From contig JANWWF010000002.1 of the NCBI GenBank assembly GCA_025055755.1, positions 62,001 to 126,000 on the forward strand: a stretch of DNA of 64,000 bases, read 5' to 3'. Shown here piece after piece: positions 1-8,321 of this stretch (position 1 is its first letter; the number at the start of each line of letters is the position of its first letter). The notes under the pieces are model-generated. The model searched no databases and had not been told where the DNA came from. It worked only from the letters and a program-made list of their open reading frames with translations. The stretch is from Candidatus Kapaibacterium sp. (GTDB lineage Bacteria > Bacteroidota > Ignavibacteria > Kapaibacteriales > NICIL-2). The position numbers and the translations under genes were made by a program.

Positions 1-1
1 A

Positions 2-253
2 AGTGGCAGAGCACGATCGTGGAATGAGCTTGCACGAGCAGTTTTTTCCGCTCTCGAGCGCGAGCCAGTAATTGTCTACATTCCTATGCCCGATGAACTG
101 CGTCACCAATACCAAAACTTTACGCAAGCTGACCTATCCGGTTTGGCAGAAGCATTAAGCCAGCATCAATGCTCTCTTCCCACCACATCGTTGGAAGAGA
201 GTGTTGGTGATTACGTGAACGGTTATTTACTTCAACAGTGGCAATACCTGTAG
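2..253 (+). CDS. hldD: ADP-L-glycero-D-manno-heptose-6-epimerase, C-terminal part (5' end outside window)
   Basis: This is the last 83 codons of a gene entering from the left, read in the frame that ends at TAG 251-253. The tail matches the substrate-binding end of HldD/RfaD epimerases: SGRARSWNELARAVF near the start, then IPMPDELRHQYQNFTQADL, then SLEESVGDYV before the stop. HldD makes ADP-L-glycero-heptose, the precursor of the lipopolysaccharide inner core, using NADP in the cytoplasm. The NADP-binding Rossmann half is outside the window. The AtpA C-terminus was considered because atpG follows at once, but the sequence does not fit it. gmhB, from the same pathway, lies at 25.9 kb. Confidence 0.82.
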   Translation, partial: SGRARSWNELARAVFSALEREPVIVYIPMPDELRHQYQNFTQADLSGLAEALSQHQCSLPTTSLEESVGDYVNGYLLQQWQYL

Positions 254-260
254 AGTAACA

Positions 261-1145
261 ATGGCAACCCTTCGAGATATCCGTCGGCGGATAGTAGCGG
301 TTCGTAATACTGCGCAGATAACCTCAGCAATGCGAATGGTCGCAGCAGCAAAGCTGAGGAAAGCTCAGAATGCAATCATTGCTGCGCGTCCTTATGCTGC
401 GAAGGTGGGAGAAATTTTGCAAAGTCTCGCGCAAGCTGAGCGCTACAGCTTTGTCCATCCATTCTTTGAGGAGCGGGAGGATGTGCGAAATGTGCTACTG
501 ATTGTTGTCGCAAGTGATCGGGGATTGTGTGGCTCATTCAATACCAATGTCTTCAAGGCAGCGCAGTATTACATCGAGCGTAAGCTTCCGGAGGAATTCC
601 CCAAGGCGAAGGTACATATCATCGCTGTCGGAAAACGCGCGGTGCAGTATTTTCAACGGCGACGGGAGCATATTGTTTGTGCACTGCCGGATGTTTTCCA
701 CCGATTGGAATTCAAAACGGTCCTTCAGATTGCTCCTTATGTGGGGGATGGGTTCATCAACGGGGAGTATGACCGCGTGTTTGTTCTTTACAACGAGTTT
801 CGCTCAATTCTCCGGCAAGAAGTACGGCGGAAACAAATTTTGCCTATTGAAACGCCTTCCCAACGCCAGCGAGAAATTGGCGATTACATTTACGAACCAT
901 CGAGGGCAGAAATTCTTGAAGCCCTCTTGCCTCAGTATATCAATCTACAGATATGGTCGGCATTGCTGGAATCCCACGCGGCGGAACATGCAGCTCGCAT
1001 GGTAGCGATGGATAATGCAACTACCAATGCACGAGATCTTATTGCTGCCCTGCAATTGGAGTATAACAAAGCACGCCAGGCAGCTATCACAAAAGAAATG
1101 CTTGAGATTGTCGGGGGAGCAGAAGCCCTACGGGCACAAGGGTAG
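261..1145 (+). CDS. atpG: F-type ATP synthase gamma subunit
   Basis: At 294 aa this has the usual length. AtpG is the central stalk of F1 that rotates inside the alpha3-beta3 hexamer and couples proton flow to ATP synthesis. The N-terminal helix (MATLRDIRRRI, then TSAMRMVAAAKLRKAQ) and the C-terminal helix (ATTNARDLIAALQLEYNKAR, about residues 253-272, then EMLEIVGGAEAL) pair as the coiled-coil shaft and are both well conserved. The start lies 7 bp after the hldD stop. The gene is odd in standing alone: atpA is not upstream and atpD is not downstream, so the synthase genes must be split over several loci. Confidence 0.95.
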   Translation: MATLRDIRRRIVAVRNTAQITSAMRMVAAAKLRKAQNAIIAARPYAAKVGEILQSLAQAERYSFVHPFFEEREDVRNVLLIVVASDRGLCGSFNTNVFKAAQYYIERKLPEEFPKAKVHIIAVGKRAVQYFQRRREHIVCALPDVFHRLEFKTVLQIAPYVGDGFINGEYDRVFVLYNEFRSILRQEVRRKQILPIETPSQRQREIGDYIYEPSRAEILEALLPQYINLQIWSALLESHAAEHAARMVAMDNATTNARDLIAALQLEYNKARQAAITKEMLEIVGGAEALRAQG

Positions 1146-1186
1146 CGATTATTTTCGCTACAAGCTTAGTTCGGCGACCTCCGTGC

Positions 1187-2536
1187 ATGCTAATGAAGAC
1201 CCGCTCGGTGTTTGTCTGTCAGGAGTGTGGGCATCGCTCCCTGAAGTGGTTAGGGAAATGTCCTTCGTGTGGAGGATGGGGTACATTTGTCGAAGAACCC
1301 GAGCTGAATCAAGACTCCTCTTCTCCACAGACAAAGGCGTATGAACCGGTTCCTCTTGCCGAGAGTGTGCCCAGTTCTGTGGAACGCTTGCGTAGCGGCA
1401 TAAGCGAATTCGATCGAGTGATGGGAGGAGGAATAGTTCCTGGCTCTGTTACTGTGATTGGCGGTGATCCAGGGGTGGGAAAATCGACCTTAATGCTCCA
1501 GTTATGTGCTCGCTTTGCTGAGAAGAAGCCTCTGTATGTGACGGGGGAAGAATCATTGGAGCAGCTTCGCTATCGTGCCAAGCGCCTTGAAATCGAAAGC
1601 CAAGGAATCTTCGGACTGACAGAGCAAACAATCGAACACATTACTGCAACAATTGAACAGTACACTCCCGGTCTGGTAGTGATTGATTCGATCCAAACAC
1701 TCTATAGCAGTGAATTAGAATCTCTTCCAGGTAGCATAGGACAGGTGCGATATTGTGCAGATCAACTTGTGCGGCTTGCGAAACGAACCGGTGTTCCAAT
1801 CGTATTGGTGGGACATGTAACAAAAGAGGGCATGCTTGCTGGTCCAAAGGTACTCGAACACATGGTAGATGTTGTCATCCAATTCGAGGGCGAAGGAAAC
1901 TATGCGTATCGCATCCTCCGGGCAATTAAGAATCGGTATGGTTCGACAAACGAAATAGGCATCTTCGAAATGGGGACCAAGGGTCTGGTAGAGGTACGCA
2001 ACCCGAGTGCGCTCTTCCTTACCACTCGCACCCGTCCGGAGACAGGGGTTGCTGTTGCAGCAACAATTGAAGGAAGTCGTGCTCTTCTGGTGGAAATCCA
2101 GGCCCTGGTTGTCTCCAGTGGGTATGGTATGTCACAACGCGTTGCAACTGGATTCGACACCAAGAGATTACAAATGTTATTAGCAGTGCTGGAACGCCAT
2201 CTTGGACTGGATTTTCTCCACTGTGATGTATTTCTCAACGTCGCTGGTGGATTTCGAATTGATGACCCTGGAGCAGATTTAGCAGTCTGCGCTGCATTGG
2301 TAAGTTCTCTCCAGAATCGTCCAGTGATGGACCGCACAGTTGCAATTGGAGAAGTTAGTCTCACTGGTGAGCTCCGCCAGGTTGCCGGTATGGAGCAACG
2401 GCTCAAAGAAGCATCGAAGCTGGGATTCGAAACGATTGTCATGCCTCCTGGTGGGTCACAGTGGAGTGCACAAGGGGAGCTGGTAGTGCACAGTGTCTCT
2501 CATCTTGGCGAAGCAATCGCATTGCTGGTACAGTAA
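1187..2536 (+). CDS. radA: DNA repair protein RadA (Sms)
   Basis: RadA is a RecA-like ATPase and helicase that promotes branch migration in recombination and repair. All expected parts are present in 449 aa: an N-terminal C4 zinc finger (Cys11, Cys14, Cys25, Cys28), a Walker A motif GGDPGVGKST at about 92-101, the RadA motif KNRYGS (usually KNRFG) near 248, and a C-terminal Lon-protease-like domain from about 290. A second in-frame ATG two codons on (1193) is an equally likely start. The gap to atpG is 41 bp. Confidence 0.95.
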   Translation: MLMKTRSVFVCQECGHRSLKWLGKCPSCGGWGTFVEEPELNQDSSSPQTKAYEPVPLAESVPSSVERLRSGISEFDRVMGGGIVPGSVTVIGGDPGVGKSTLMLQLCARFAEKKPLYVTGEESLEQLRYRAKRLEIESQGIFGLTEQTIEHITATIEQYTPGLVVIDSIQTLYSSELESLPGSIGQVRYCADQLVRLAKRTGVPIVLVGHVTKEGMLAGPKVLEHMVDVVIQFEGEGNYAYRILRAIKNRYGSTNEIGIFEMGTKGLVEVRNPSALFLTTRTRPETGVAVAATIEGSRALLVEIQALVVSSGYGMSQRVATGFDTKRLQMLLAVLERHLGLDFLHCDVFLNVAGGFRIDDPGADLAVCAALVSSLQNRPVMDRTVAIGEVSLTGELRQVAGMEQRLKEASKLGFETIVMPPGGSQWSAQGELVVHSVSHLGEAIALLVQ

Positions 2537-2577
2537 TTTGGTTTTACCTGGAAACAAAATTCTTATTCGTTCAGTCT

Positions 2578-3174
2578 ATGGCTCGTGCAACGATGGATGA
2601 GCAGACGCTTATTGCGCTGCTCTTGGAGCGAAAAGAGGAAGGATTCCGTGAACTGATGCGTGTGTACAAAGATGACTTGGTCAATTACGCGTATCGGTTC
2701 ATTGGGTCATATGATGATGCTGTTGATGTTGCCCAAGAGACGTTTATCCGTGTCTTCCGGTTCATTGACACATTTCAGCAGGGAGCGCGTCTGCGGACAT
2801 GGCTTTATGCTATAGCTCGCAATGTCGCTTTCTCAATACTCGATGAGCGGAAGCGGCACGGAACGATATCGATGATTGACACCGACGAGGAAGGGCATGA
2901 GGTCGAGTATGAAGCTCCGGACTTGACCTATACGCCCGATCGAAGTGTCGATTCGACGCTCATTGCACAACAAATACAGCAGGCGCTAATGAGGTTACCC
3001 CCTGCATTCCGTGAAGCAGTGGTTCTTCGCGACATCGAAGGACTCAGTTATGAGGAAATTGCAGAAGTGTGTAAGACAGAGCTGGGTACGGTCAAGTCGC
3101 GTATCAACCGTGGCCGTGCAATGCTCCAGGAGCTTCTGCGCGATCTTTATCAGGAACTGTTTGGCGAACAATAG
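2578..3174 (+). CDS. RNA polymerase sigma factor, sigma-70 family, ECF subfamily
   Basis: A 198-aa group 4 sigma factor. Region 2 is seen as DAVDVAQETFIRVFRFIDTF (about 50-70), followed by TWLYAIARNVAFSILDERKR. Region 4 is seen as LPPAFREAVVLRDIEGLSYE with the helix-turn-helix, then GTVKSRINRGRAML. The reading frame is open further upstream into the end of radA, but the ATG at 2578 begins the conserved protein; ATG 2593 is also possible. No Shine-Dalgarno is visible. A membrane protein gene follows 2 bp after the stop, the typical place for an anti-sigma factor. Confidence 0.9.
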   Translation: MARATMDEQTLIALLLERKEEGFRELMRVYKDDLVNYAYRFIGSYDDAVDVAQETFIRVFRFIDTFQQGARLRTWLYAIARNVAFSILDERKRHGTISMIDTDEEGHEVEYEAPDLTYTPDRSVDSTLIAQQIQQALMRLPPAFREAVVLRDIEGLSYEEIAEVCKTELGTVKSRINRGRAMLQELLRDLYQELFGEQ

Positions 3175-3176
3175 CC

Positions 3177-3686
3177 ATGATGACACACGAAAAAAATAAT
3201 CATCCTGATCACATACTTAATCTCCTTCGGCAGCTACCGCGCGTAACAGCACCAGCCAATTTTGAAGAGGTAACGCTTCTCCGCCGAATGCTGAAAGAGT
3301 TACCGCGGGCGAGTGCGCCAGAAGACTTCGAGGAGCAAGTACTTCGTCGCTTGAAAGAAGAACATCAGCGGCGAAAACTGCCTCGCATACGCTGGAACTC
3401 TCCTCGCACCTGGTTTGCTGCTGCGACAGCAGCAGCGGTGGTAGGGGCAATAGTGTACTACTTTGTAGTACACTTTGCCAAATCACCTGAGAGCACACCA
3501 GTGCCTTCCCAGCCCGTTATTCCATATGTCGTCCCAGCTGATACGCAACTGGAGCAAACGATTGCTCCTGTTCCTGAACGCAAAAAAGAGCCCTCTTCAA
3601 TTCAGCGTCGAAAGACTGAGCCAAGCACAAGTGTAACACCGTCGAAGAAGGTGTCTCCAGGCGTTCCAGAGCACGAAGAAGAGTAG
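3177..3686 (+). CDS. single-pass membrane protein, putative anti-sigma partner
   Basis: A 169-aa protein whose gene starts 2 bp after the sigma factor stop, so the two are almost certainly co-transcribed. The N-terminal cytoplasmic part holds two tandem copies of a motif of about 22 residues, LPRVTAPANFEE and LPRASAPEDFEE, each followed by LRR. A transmembrane helix lies at about 78-98 (AAATAAAVVGAIVYYFVVHF). The rest is a low-complexity tail rich in Pro, Ser, Glu and Lys, probably periplasmic. I see no ZAS zinc motif (HxxxCxxC), so this is not a classical zinc anti-sigma factor. The anti-sigma role is inferred from position and topology. Confidence 0.7.
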   Translation: MMTHEKNNHPDHILNLLRQLPRVTAPANFEEVTLLRRMLKELPRASAPEDFEEQVLRRLKEEHQRRKLPRIRWNSPRTWFAAATAAAVVGAIVYYFVVHFAKSPESTPVPSQPVIPYVVPADTQLEQTIAPVPERKKEPSSIQRRKTEPSTSVTPSKKVSPGVPEHEEE

Positions 3687-3690
3687 GACC

Positions 3691-4803
3691 CTACACCAAT
3701 TCTTCGGGATCAGTGTAAGGCATATCGAATGCCTCTGCAACGGCGCGATAGGTAATGTGCCCATTGATGAAGTTTAGCCCGAGCCACAGCTCTCGGTTTT
3801 CTCGAACGGCTCGCTGCCATCCCTTGTCGGCAAGCTCGAGTGCATAGGGAATCGTTGCATTCGTTAAGGCAATCGTTGAGGTAAATGGGACTGCCCCCGG
3901 CATATTGGCTACACAATAGTGGACGACGCCATCAACAACGAAGGTAGGGTTATCATGCGTAGTGGGATGGGTGGTTTCGATACATCCTCCTTGATCCACA
4001 GAGACATCCACGATAACGGCACCCTCTTTCATCGTAGGAAGCATGTCTCTGGTAACCAAGTATGGGGCCTTCGCTCCGGGAATAAGAACGGCACCGATGA
4101 GAATATCCGCCTCGCGAATCACTGTGCGAATGTTTTCCGGTGTGGACATCATGGTAGTAACGTTTTTAGGCATGACGTCGTCAAGGTAGCGCAACCGGTA
4201 TAGGTTGTTGTCGAGAATAATCACGCGGGCGCCAAAGCCAGCAGCGATTTTTGCAGCATTCGAGCCAACGACACCACCGCCTAAGATCACAACAGTGCCT
4301 GGCTGTGTGCCGGGAACCCCACCGAGAAGGACGCCGCGTCCTCCCATCGTTCGTTCAAGATACTTAGCGCCATTTTGTGGCGCCATCCGGCCAGCAACTT
4401 CACTCATGGGGATAAGGAGAGGGAGCGAGCCATCTGCTTTCTGAACGGTTTCATACGCGATACCGATACATTTAGATCGAATCATTGCTTCCGTTAGTTC
4501 GCGAGAGGCAGCAGCATGGAAGTAGGTGAAAACAACCTGACCAGGACGGATAAGTGCATACTCAGGCTCGATTGGTTCCTTGACTTTCAGTATCATCTCC
4601 GCTTCTGCATAAACATCTGCCGCGGAAGGGAGAATTTTCGCTCCTGCGCGGCGATACTGTTCATCGGTGAAACCGCTGCCGATACCCGCCGAGGACTCAA
4701 TGAGCACCGTGTGCCCATGCCGGACGAACATTTCCACACCGCCAGGTGTGATGGCAACACGATTTTCGTTTGCTTTGATCTCTTTCGGTACGCCTACGAT
4801 CAT
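3691..4803 (-). CDS. ald: alanine dehydrogenase
   Basis: NAD-dependent oxidative deamination of L-alanine to pyruvate and ammonia, and the reverse. At 370 aa it matches the family length. The start MIVGVPKEIKANENRVAITP is diagnostic and sets the start at 4803, which has a good Shine-Dalgarno (AGGAG, 6 nt before ATG); the frame runs on upstream but without homology. Other landmarks are MSEVAGRMAPQNGAKYLE and the NAD-binding VVILGGGVVGSNAAKIAAGF. It converges on the sigma/partner pair with a 4-bp gap and diverges from a glycosyltransferase. It fits amino acid catabolism alongside the permeases at 17.6-20.6 kb. Confidence 0.95.
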   Translation of the reverse strand: MIVGVPKEIKANENRVAITPGGVEMFVRHGHTVLIESSAGIGSGFTDEQYRRAGAKILPSAADVYAEAEMILKVKEPIEPEYALIRPGQVVFTYFHAAASRELTEAMIRSKCIGIAYETVQKADGSLPLLIPMSEVAGRMAPQNGAKYLERTMGGRGVLLGGVPGTQPGTVVILGGGVVGSNAAKIAAGFGARVIILDNNLYRLRYLDDVMPKNVTTMMSTPENIRTVIREADILIGAVLIPGAKAPYLVTRDMLPTMKEGAVIVDVSVDQGGCIETTHPTTHDNPTFVVDGVVHYCVANMPGAVPFTSTIALTNATIPYALELADKGWQRAVRENRELWLGLNFINGHITYRAVAEAFDMPYTDPEELV

Positions 4804-4826
4804 AGTGTACTCCTGACGAGTGATTG

Positions 4827-4834
4827 AAAAGGTA
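4827..4834 (-). promoter_or_regulatory. possible -7 element of ald
   Basis: On the minus strand this reads TACCTTTT, one base away from the Bacteroidota -7 consensus TAnnTTTG, 23 nt upstream of the ald ATG. TTTTG runs lie further upstream but not at a clear spacing. It is weak on its own and listed because other genes here carry the same element. Confidence 0.25.
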
Positions 4835-4920
4835 CAAAACAAAGGCGTGCAAAAATGCAAAAGCTGATGAAGCACCCCTACAGGATATTTGCAGCCTACC
4901 TTCCAATTAGCAGAAGCTTT

Positions 4921-5679
4921 ATGATTGATGGAAAAAAAGTTGTTGTTGTGTTGCCCGCATACAATGCTGAACGTACCTTAGCGCGCACTTATGCAGAAAT
5001 ACCTCACGATGTTGTTGATGATGTGATCCTGGTTGATGATGCAAGCAGTGATCGAACGGTTGCCTTAGCACGTCAGCTCGGGATACGACATATTATCGTG
5101 CACGAGCAAAACCGTGGCTATGGGGGCAATCAGAAAACCTGCTATGCACATGCTCTCGAGCTTGGTGCAGACATCGTTGTTATGCTCCATCCAGACTACC
5201 AGTACACTCCTAAACTCATCCGGGCAATGGCAAGCATTATCGCCGATGGTGTGTATCCTGTTGTGTTAGGCTCGCGGATTCTTGGCAAAGGGGCACGGAA
5301 AGGGGGAATGCCACTCTACAAATACATCGCAAACCGTGTGCTAACTTTTATCCAAAATTTGCTCATTGGTGCGAAGCTTTCTGAATACCACACTGGCTAT
5401 CGCGCTTTCCGTAGTGATGTGCTGCGTTCGATTCGCCTTGATGCAAACAGCGACGATTTCATCTTCGACAACGAAGTACTCTCCCAAATTCTCTTCGCAG
5501 GCTATGAGATTGCTGAGGTGACGTGTCCCACTCGGTATTTCGAGGAAGCCTCTTCGATCAATTTCTGGCGCAGTGTGCGATATGGTTTAGGAGTTCTTCG
5601 GGTTTCATTGGAGCACCTTCTTGCAAGGATAGGGATTTACGTGCACCCACGCTACCGAATGAACCAATACTCTTCCTGA
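4921..5679 (+). CDS. family 2 glycosyltransferase (dolichyl-phosphate mannosyltransferase-like)
   Basis: A 252-aa GT-A fold enzyme that moves a sugar from a nucleotide donor, probably to a lipid carrier or cell-surface glycan. It shows VVVVLPAYNAERTL, the DDASSD metal/nucleotide region, a DXD-equivalent LHPDYQY, and the later ARKGGMPLYKYIANRVLTF and YHTGYRAF blocks typical of DPM-like enzymes. I chose the ATG at 4921 because conserved sequence starts there; the open frame extends upstream into the ald leader. There are no transmembrane segments beyond a weak hydrophobic stretch. Its last 28 bp overlap the convergent lipoprotein gene. Confidence 0.85.
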   Translation: MIDGKKVVVVLPAYNAERTLARTYAEIPHDVVDDVILVDDASSDRTVALARQLGIRHIIVHEQNRGYGGNQKTCYAHALELGADIVVMLHPDYQYTPKLIRAMASIIADGVYPVVLGSRILGKGARKGGMPLYKYIANRVLTFIQNLLIGAKLSEYHTGYRAFRSDVLRSIRLDANSDDFIFDNEVLSQILFAGYEIAEVTCPTRYFEEASSINFWRSVRYGLGVLRVSLEHLLARIGIYVHPRYRMNQYSS

Positions 5680-6536
5680 CCAAAGTGGGAGAAATCGTCG
5701 AGGAGCTGACGATATGGAGCAGGCAAAAGGGAAGACCATCGCTGCCGTTCGGTAGCAAGAATGCGCTTTGCTGCTACAATGCCTTGCTGCTTTGACACAA
5801 GATTGGCAAGGCTCATAATCATGCTTGTAACGTCTCCCCACTTATCGCTGGTAAGGTGGTGCCGATGTAGCCATAGAGAATCAAGCATTACACGATACTG
5901 CTCAATTCGACGGCGAAGGAGTTCGCGGTAGGGTAGCGCATAAGCGTCATGACTGACGGCAATAAGCGAGTCTGAATACTCCAATGCCATTGCATGAGGA
6001 AGAGAACCTGAAAACGTTTGATGGATTTCCAATACCAGATGTGAATCGAGTTCCATCAGAGTTGGATCTCCCCATGGAGCAGTTGCAAGGGTATGCAGGC
6101 TACTGTCTTGCCATGCAAGGATGACCTTGCCAAATGTCGTGGCATCGTTGCCCCCGCCATCAAGCGAGAGAATAACTAAGGGAACCGTAAAGGAGCGATG
6201 CTGGATTGTTTCAACTGCTGTGATTCCATAGTCACCGTATGCAGATGTGCGCACATGGATTCCTTTAGTTGGATTGAAACGAAAAACAATGAGCGAATCG
6301 TCGCTGGTAGCGATTTGCCCCTTGCTTCCGCGAACAAGGAGCAATACATCTTTCCATCCATCGCGGTCAAGATCAGCGTAGCGTACGATGGTAGATTTGC
6401 CAGCGTACAGACTCGGAATGGAAAACATCGTGTCGCTGCCGGGAGCAGGCAGGTGCAGTGGAACCTGCTCGGATTGTTGGCATGCGATAAGAGTACCAAG
6501 CAGTATAGCCCAGTATCGAGTGCGCAGTTGAATCAT
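5652..6536 (-). CDS. putative lipoprotein with FG-GAP/VCBS-like motif
   Basis: A 294-aa protein with a lipoprotein signal peptide: short basic start, hydrophobic core and lipobox LIAC with Cys19. Residues around 50-65 read YADLDRDGWKDVLLLV, a calcium-binding-like FG-GAP/VCBS repeat often found in exported proteins. The rest is not recognised. It overlaps the glycosyltransferase 3' end by 28 bp and starts only 9-18 bp from a divergent gene, so no separate promoter fits between the two starts. Function unknown; envelope location inferred from the signal. Confidence 0.7.
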   Translation of the reverse strand: MIQLRTRYWAILLGTLIACQQSEQVPLHLPAPGSDTMFSIPSLYAGKSTIVRYADLDRDGWKDVLLLVRGSKGQIATSDDSLIVFRFNPTKGIHVRTSAYGDYGITAVETIQHRSFTVPLVILSLDGGGNDATTFGKVILAWQDSSLHTLATAPWGDPTLMELDSHLVLEIHQTFSGSLPHAMALEYSDSLIAVSHDAYALPYRELLRRRIEQYRVMLDSLWLHRHHLTSDKWGDVTSMIMSLANLVSKQQGIVAAKRILATERQRWSSLLPAPYRQLLDDFSHFGQEEYWFIR

Positions 6537-6545
6537 AAAAGTATC

Positions 6546-7397
6546 GTGACAACCGTGAAGCTTCTGTCAAAATTACTTTTTCTCGTTTTGCTGATCGTTA
6601 GCGCTCTATCGCAGTGGGCATATCCGATTCGCGTAGGGCAGCTGTCGAGTGATCAGGATGATTTTGCCCCCTGTTGGTCTACGGTGGACTCTACTCTTTA
6701 CTTCTCGCGTCAGGGTCGCAGCGATCTTGTTGTGCTTGCATGTCCCTGGCGACGACTGCTCCAAGCGGGCTTCCCAAATTCCAATCGGGTGCAATTTGAC
6801 ACAATCAACGATGGTATCCCGTATGCCTCGTTTAGTGCAGAGCGGTGGGTTGGACATCGCCTTACAGCTAGTGAGCGGCAACCTATTGCACAGCTTGTGA
6901 CAGCTTCGGCTCTCCGTAGCACCTCCGCTGGAGCTGTTGAGCCAATTGTGGAGCTTAATCGAGAGAATCACTTTGTGATGTTCCCTGCATTGTCAGGGGA
7001 TGGGCGCATGCTAGTGTTTGCTACGACCGCAGAATCAGAGAACTACACAACTGATCTGTGGGTAAGCCAGTGGGATGGGACACAATGGAGCGTGCCATTC
7101 CCGCTCGAAGGTTTTGAGCAATCAAGCGGAAGCGAAATCACGCCCTGTTTTGTAGGGCGTGACACGCTCATCTTCGCATCAAATGGTTTTGGGGGAAAGG
7201 GAGGATTTGATCTGTTTATGACCGTGCGACACGGCGGGGTGTGGTCTGCTCCTCAGCCCTTAAGCGAACTCAATTCCGCTGCTGATGACCGTGATCCTTG
7301 CCTGCTTCCGACGGGAGACTTGCTTTTTGCCAGTAACCGCACTGGACAATTTGACCTATACTATGCACGACGAGAGCGCAAGCTCTCCAATCCATGA
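6546..7397 (+). CDS. exported protein with PD40/WD40-like beta-propeller repeats
   Basis: About 283 aa. Repeated segments such as FPALSGDGRMLVFATTAE, EITPCFVGRDTLIFASNGFG and DRDPCLLPTGDLLFASNRTG are PD40 (TolB-like) blades, seen in Bacteroidota OmpA-associated proteins. An N-terminal hydrophobic stretch LLFLVLLIVSALS is a signal peptide. No ATG precedes it: start candidates are GTG 6546 or GTG 6555, since the longer open frame runs antisense through the neighbouring lipoprotein gene. It may sense or bind envelope components; the substrate is unknown. Confidence 0.65.
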   Translation: MTTVKLLSKLLFLVLLIVSALSQWAYPIRVGQLSSDQDDFAPCWSTVDSTLYFSRQGRSDLVVLACPWRRLLQAGFPNSNRVQFDTINDGIPYASFSAERWVGHRLTASERQPIAQLVTASALRSTSAGAVEPIVELNRENHFVMFPALSGDGRMLVFATTAESENYTTDLWVSQWDGTQWSVPFPLEGFEQSSGSEITPCFVGRDTLIFASNGFGGKGGFDLFMTVRHGGVWSAPQPLSELNSAADDRDPCLLPTGDLLFASNRTGQFDLYYARRERKLSNP

Positions 7398-7422
7398 AGA
7401 GGGTGCAGAGGGAAAGGTCAGG

Positions 7423-8154
7423 CTACTGTACTCTGTAACGAACCAGGACTGACTCAGACCCGCTTTGATCGGCTGTTGCACCTCCAAAGACAACTTTGAG
7501 CGTGCTTCGCGATTGCGCCCGCCCAATCCCGGCAACATACCAGTCTGTTATTGTGCCATTAGCAGAGCCTATGTTCCCTGCAATAGTTGCTGTGAGGTTT
7601 TGAGAGAATTTCTGAGCAGAGTAGCTTTTTCCACTGATTGTAATTGTCTCTGTGCCTGCTTTACTCCCGGTAACCTTTAGCTGTATGGACAATGGGATAG
7701 GAACACCTGGAACCTGAATTGTCAGTGAGGTATCAATGACTGGCCAGCTGCTTACGGTGCCTCCTGCAATGACCTTGATCCAACGAGGAGGAATATCAGG
7801 CAATCCAAATTCGGCGGCACCGCTTAGGGTGGTGTATTGCCACACTGTACCATCAGCATCTTTCGAAAAATAGGCAGTGTCTCGTGTACCATCTTGGTGA
7901 ATGGTGTGAACCGGGTATGCTTGGCGCCCAGCCAGTTGGATTGCTGCAGCGACTACCACTGAGTCGTAGGTAGGGGTTCCTACACGTTGTCCTGTTGAAT
8001 CAAGTTGGTAAACGACATACACCCAGTAGTTCCCCTGTGCCAAAGGCATAAGGTCTGCTGGCTGTTCAGGTGATGTTGTGCTTGATTTGCACGCGCTCAA
8101 CCACAGCGCAGCTACAATACCACAGGCTGCTGCAATACGGAAGTAGTTCATCAT
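7423..8154 (-). CDS. hypothetical lipoprotein
   Basis: A 243-aa protein starting with two Met codons after a Shine-Dalgarno GGAG. The signal peptide ends in lipobox LSAC (Cys22), followed by a Ser/Thr/Pro linker. The mature part has PLAQGNYWVYVVYQLDS, a pattern common to Bacteroidota lipoproteins of unknown role, and then a beta-rich domain. The frame continues upstream through the tRNA-Ser gene, which is clearly not coding. It converges on the PD40 gene with a 25-bp gap. Function unknown. Confidence 0.7.
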   Translation of the reverse strand: MMNYFRIAAACGIVAALWLSACKSSTTSPEQPADLMPLAQGNYWVYVVYQLDSTGQRVGTPTYDSVVVAAAIQLAGRQAYPVHTIHQDGTRDTAYFSKDADGTVWQYTTLSGAAEFGLPDIPPRWIKVIAGGTVSSWPVIDTSLTIQVPGVPIPLSIQLKVTGSKAGTETITISGKSYSAQKFSQNLTATIAGNIGSANGTITDWYVAGIGRAQSRSTLKVVFGGATADQSGSESVLVRYRVQ

Positions 8155-8208
8155 GATCTCCAGAAAGTGACACAATAGGGCAGGTTTCCCATCCCCACCA
8201 GCAGGGAG

Positions 8209-8292
8209 CGGAGGGTGGGGGACTCGAACCCCCACAGGCTCATCGCCCGGCGGTTTTCAAGACCGCTGCCATACCAGTTAGGCGAACCCTCC
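8209..8292 (-). tRNA. tRNA-Ser (anticodon UGA)
   Basis: Class II tRNA of 84 nt. The minus strand reads GGAGGGT at the 5' end, pairing with ACCCTCC at the 3' end and leaving discriminator G. The anticodon stem GCGGT/ACCGC encloses CTTGAAA with anticodon TGA, which reads UCA codons. A long variable arm (CGGGC-GATGA-GCCTG) marks it as serine type, and the T arm is GGGGG-TTCGAGT-CCCCC. CCA is not encoded. It lies between an Omp28 gene and a lipoprotein gene on the same strand. Confidence 0.95.
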
Positions 8293-8321
8293 ATCGAATT
8301 TCGACTGCAAATATGCAGCAA

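Noticed and set aside
1-253. Assigning the partial first gene as atpA because atpG follows
   Set aside because: The residues (IPMPDELRHQYQNFTQADL, SLEESVGDYV) match the HldD tail and not the AtpA C-terminus.
502-1005. Open frames inside atpG, topA, priA, smc, glyA and sdhA on other frames or strands
   Set aside because: They lie wholly within strongly conserved genes, have no recognisable motifs and show shadow-like composition.
4804-4875. N-terminal extension of alanine dehydrogenase to 4875
   Set aside because: The family starts at MIVGVPKEIKANENRV, directly after a good Shine-Dalgarno at 4803.
6198-6545. Upstream extension of the PD40 protein gene to 6198
   Set aside because: This part is antisense to the lipoprotein gene; the signal peptide begins after GTG 6546/6555.
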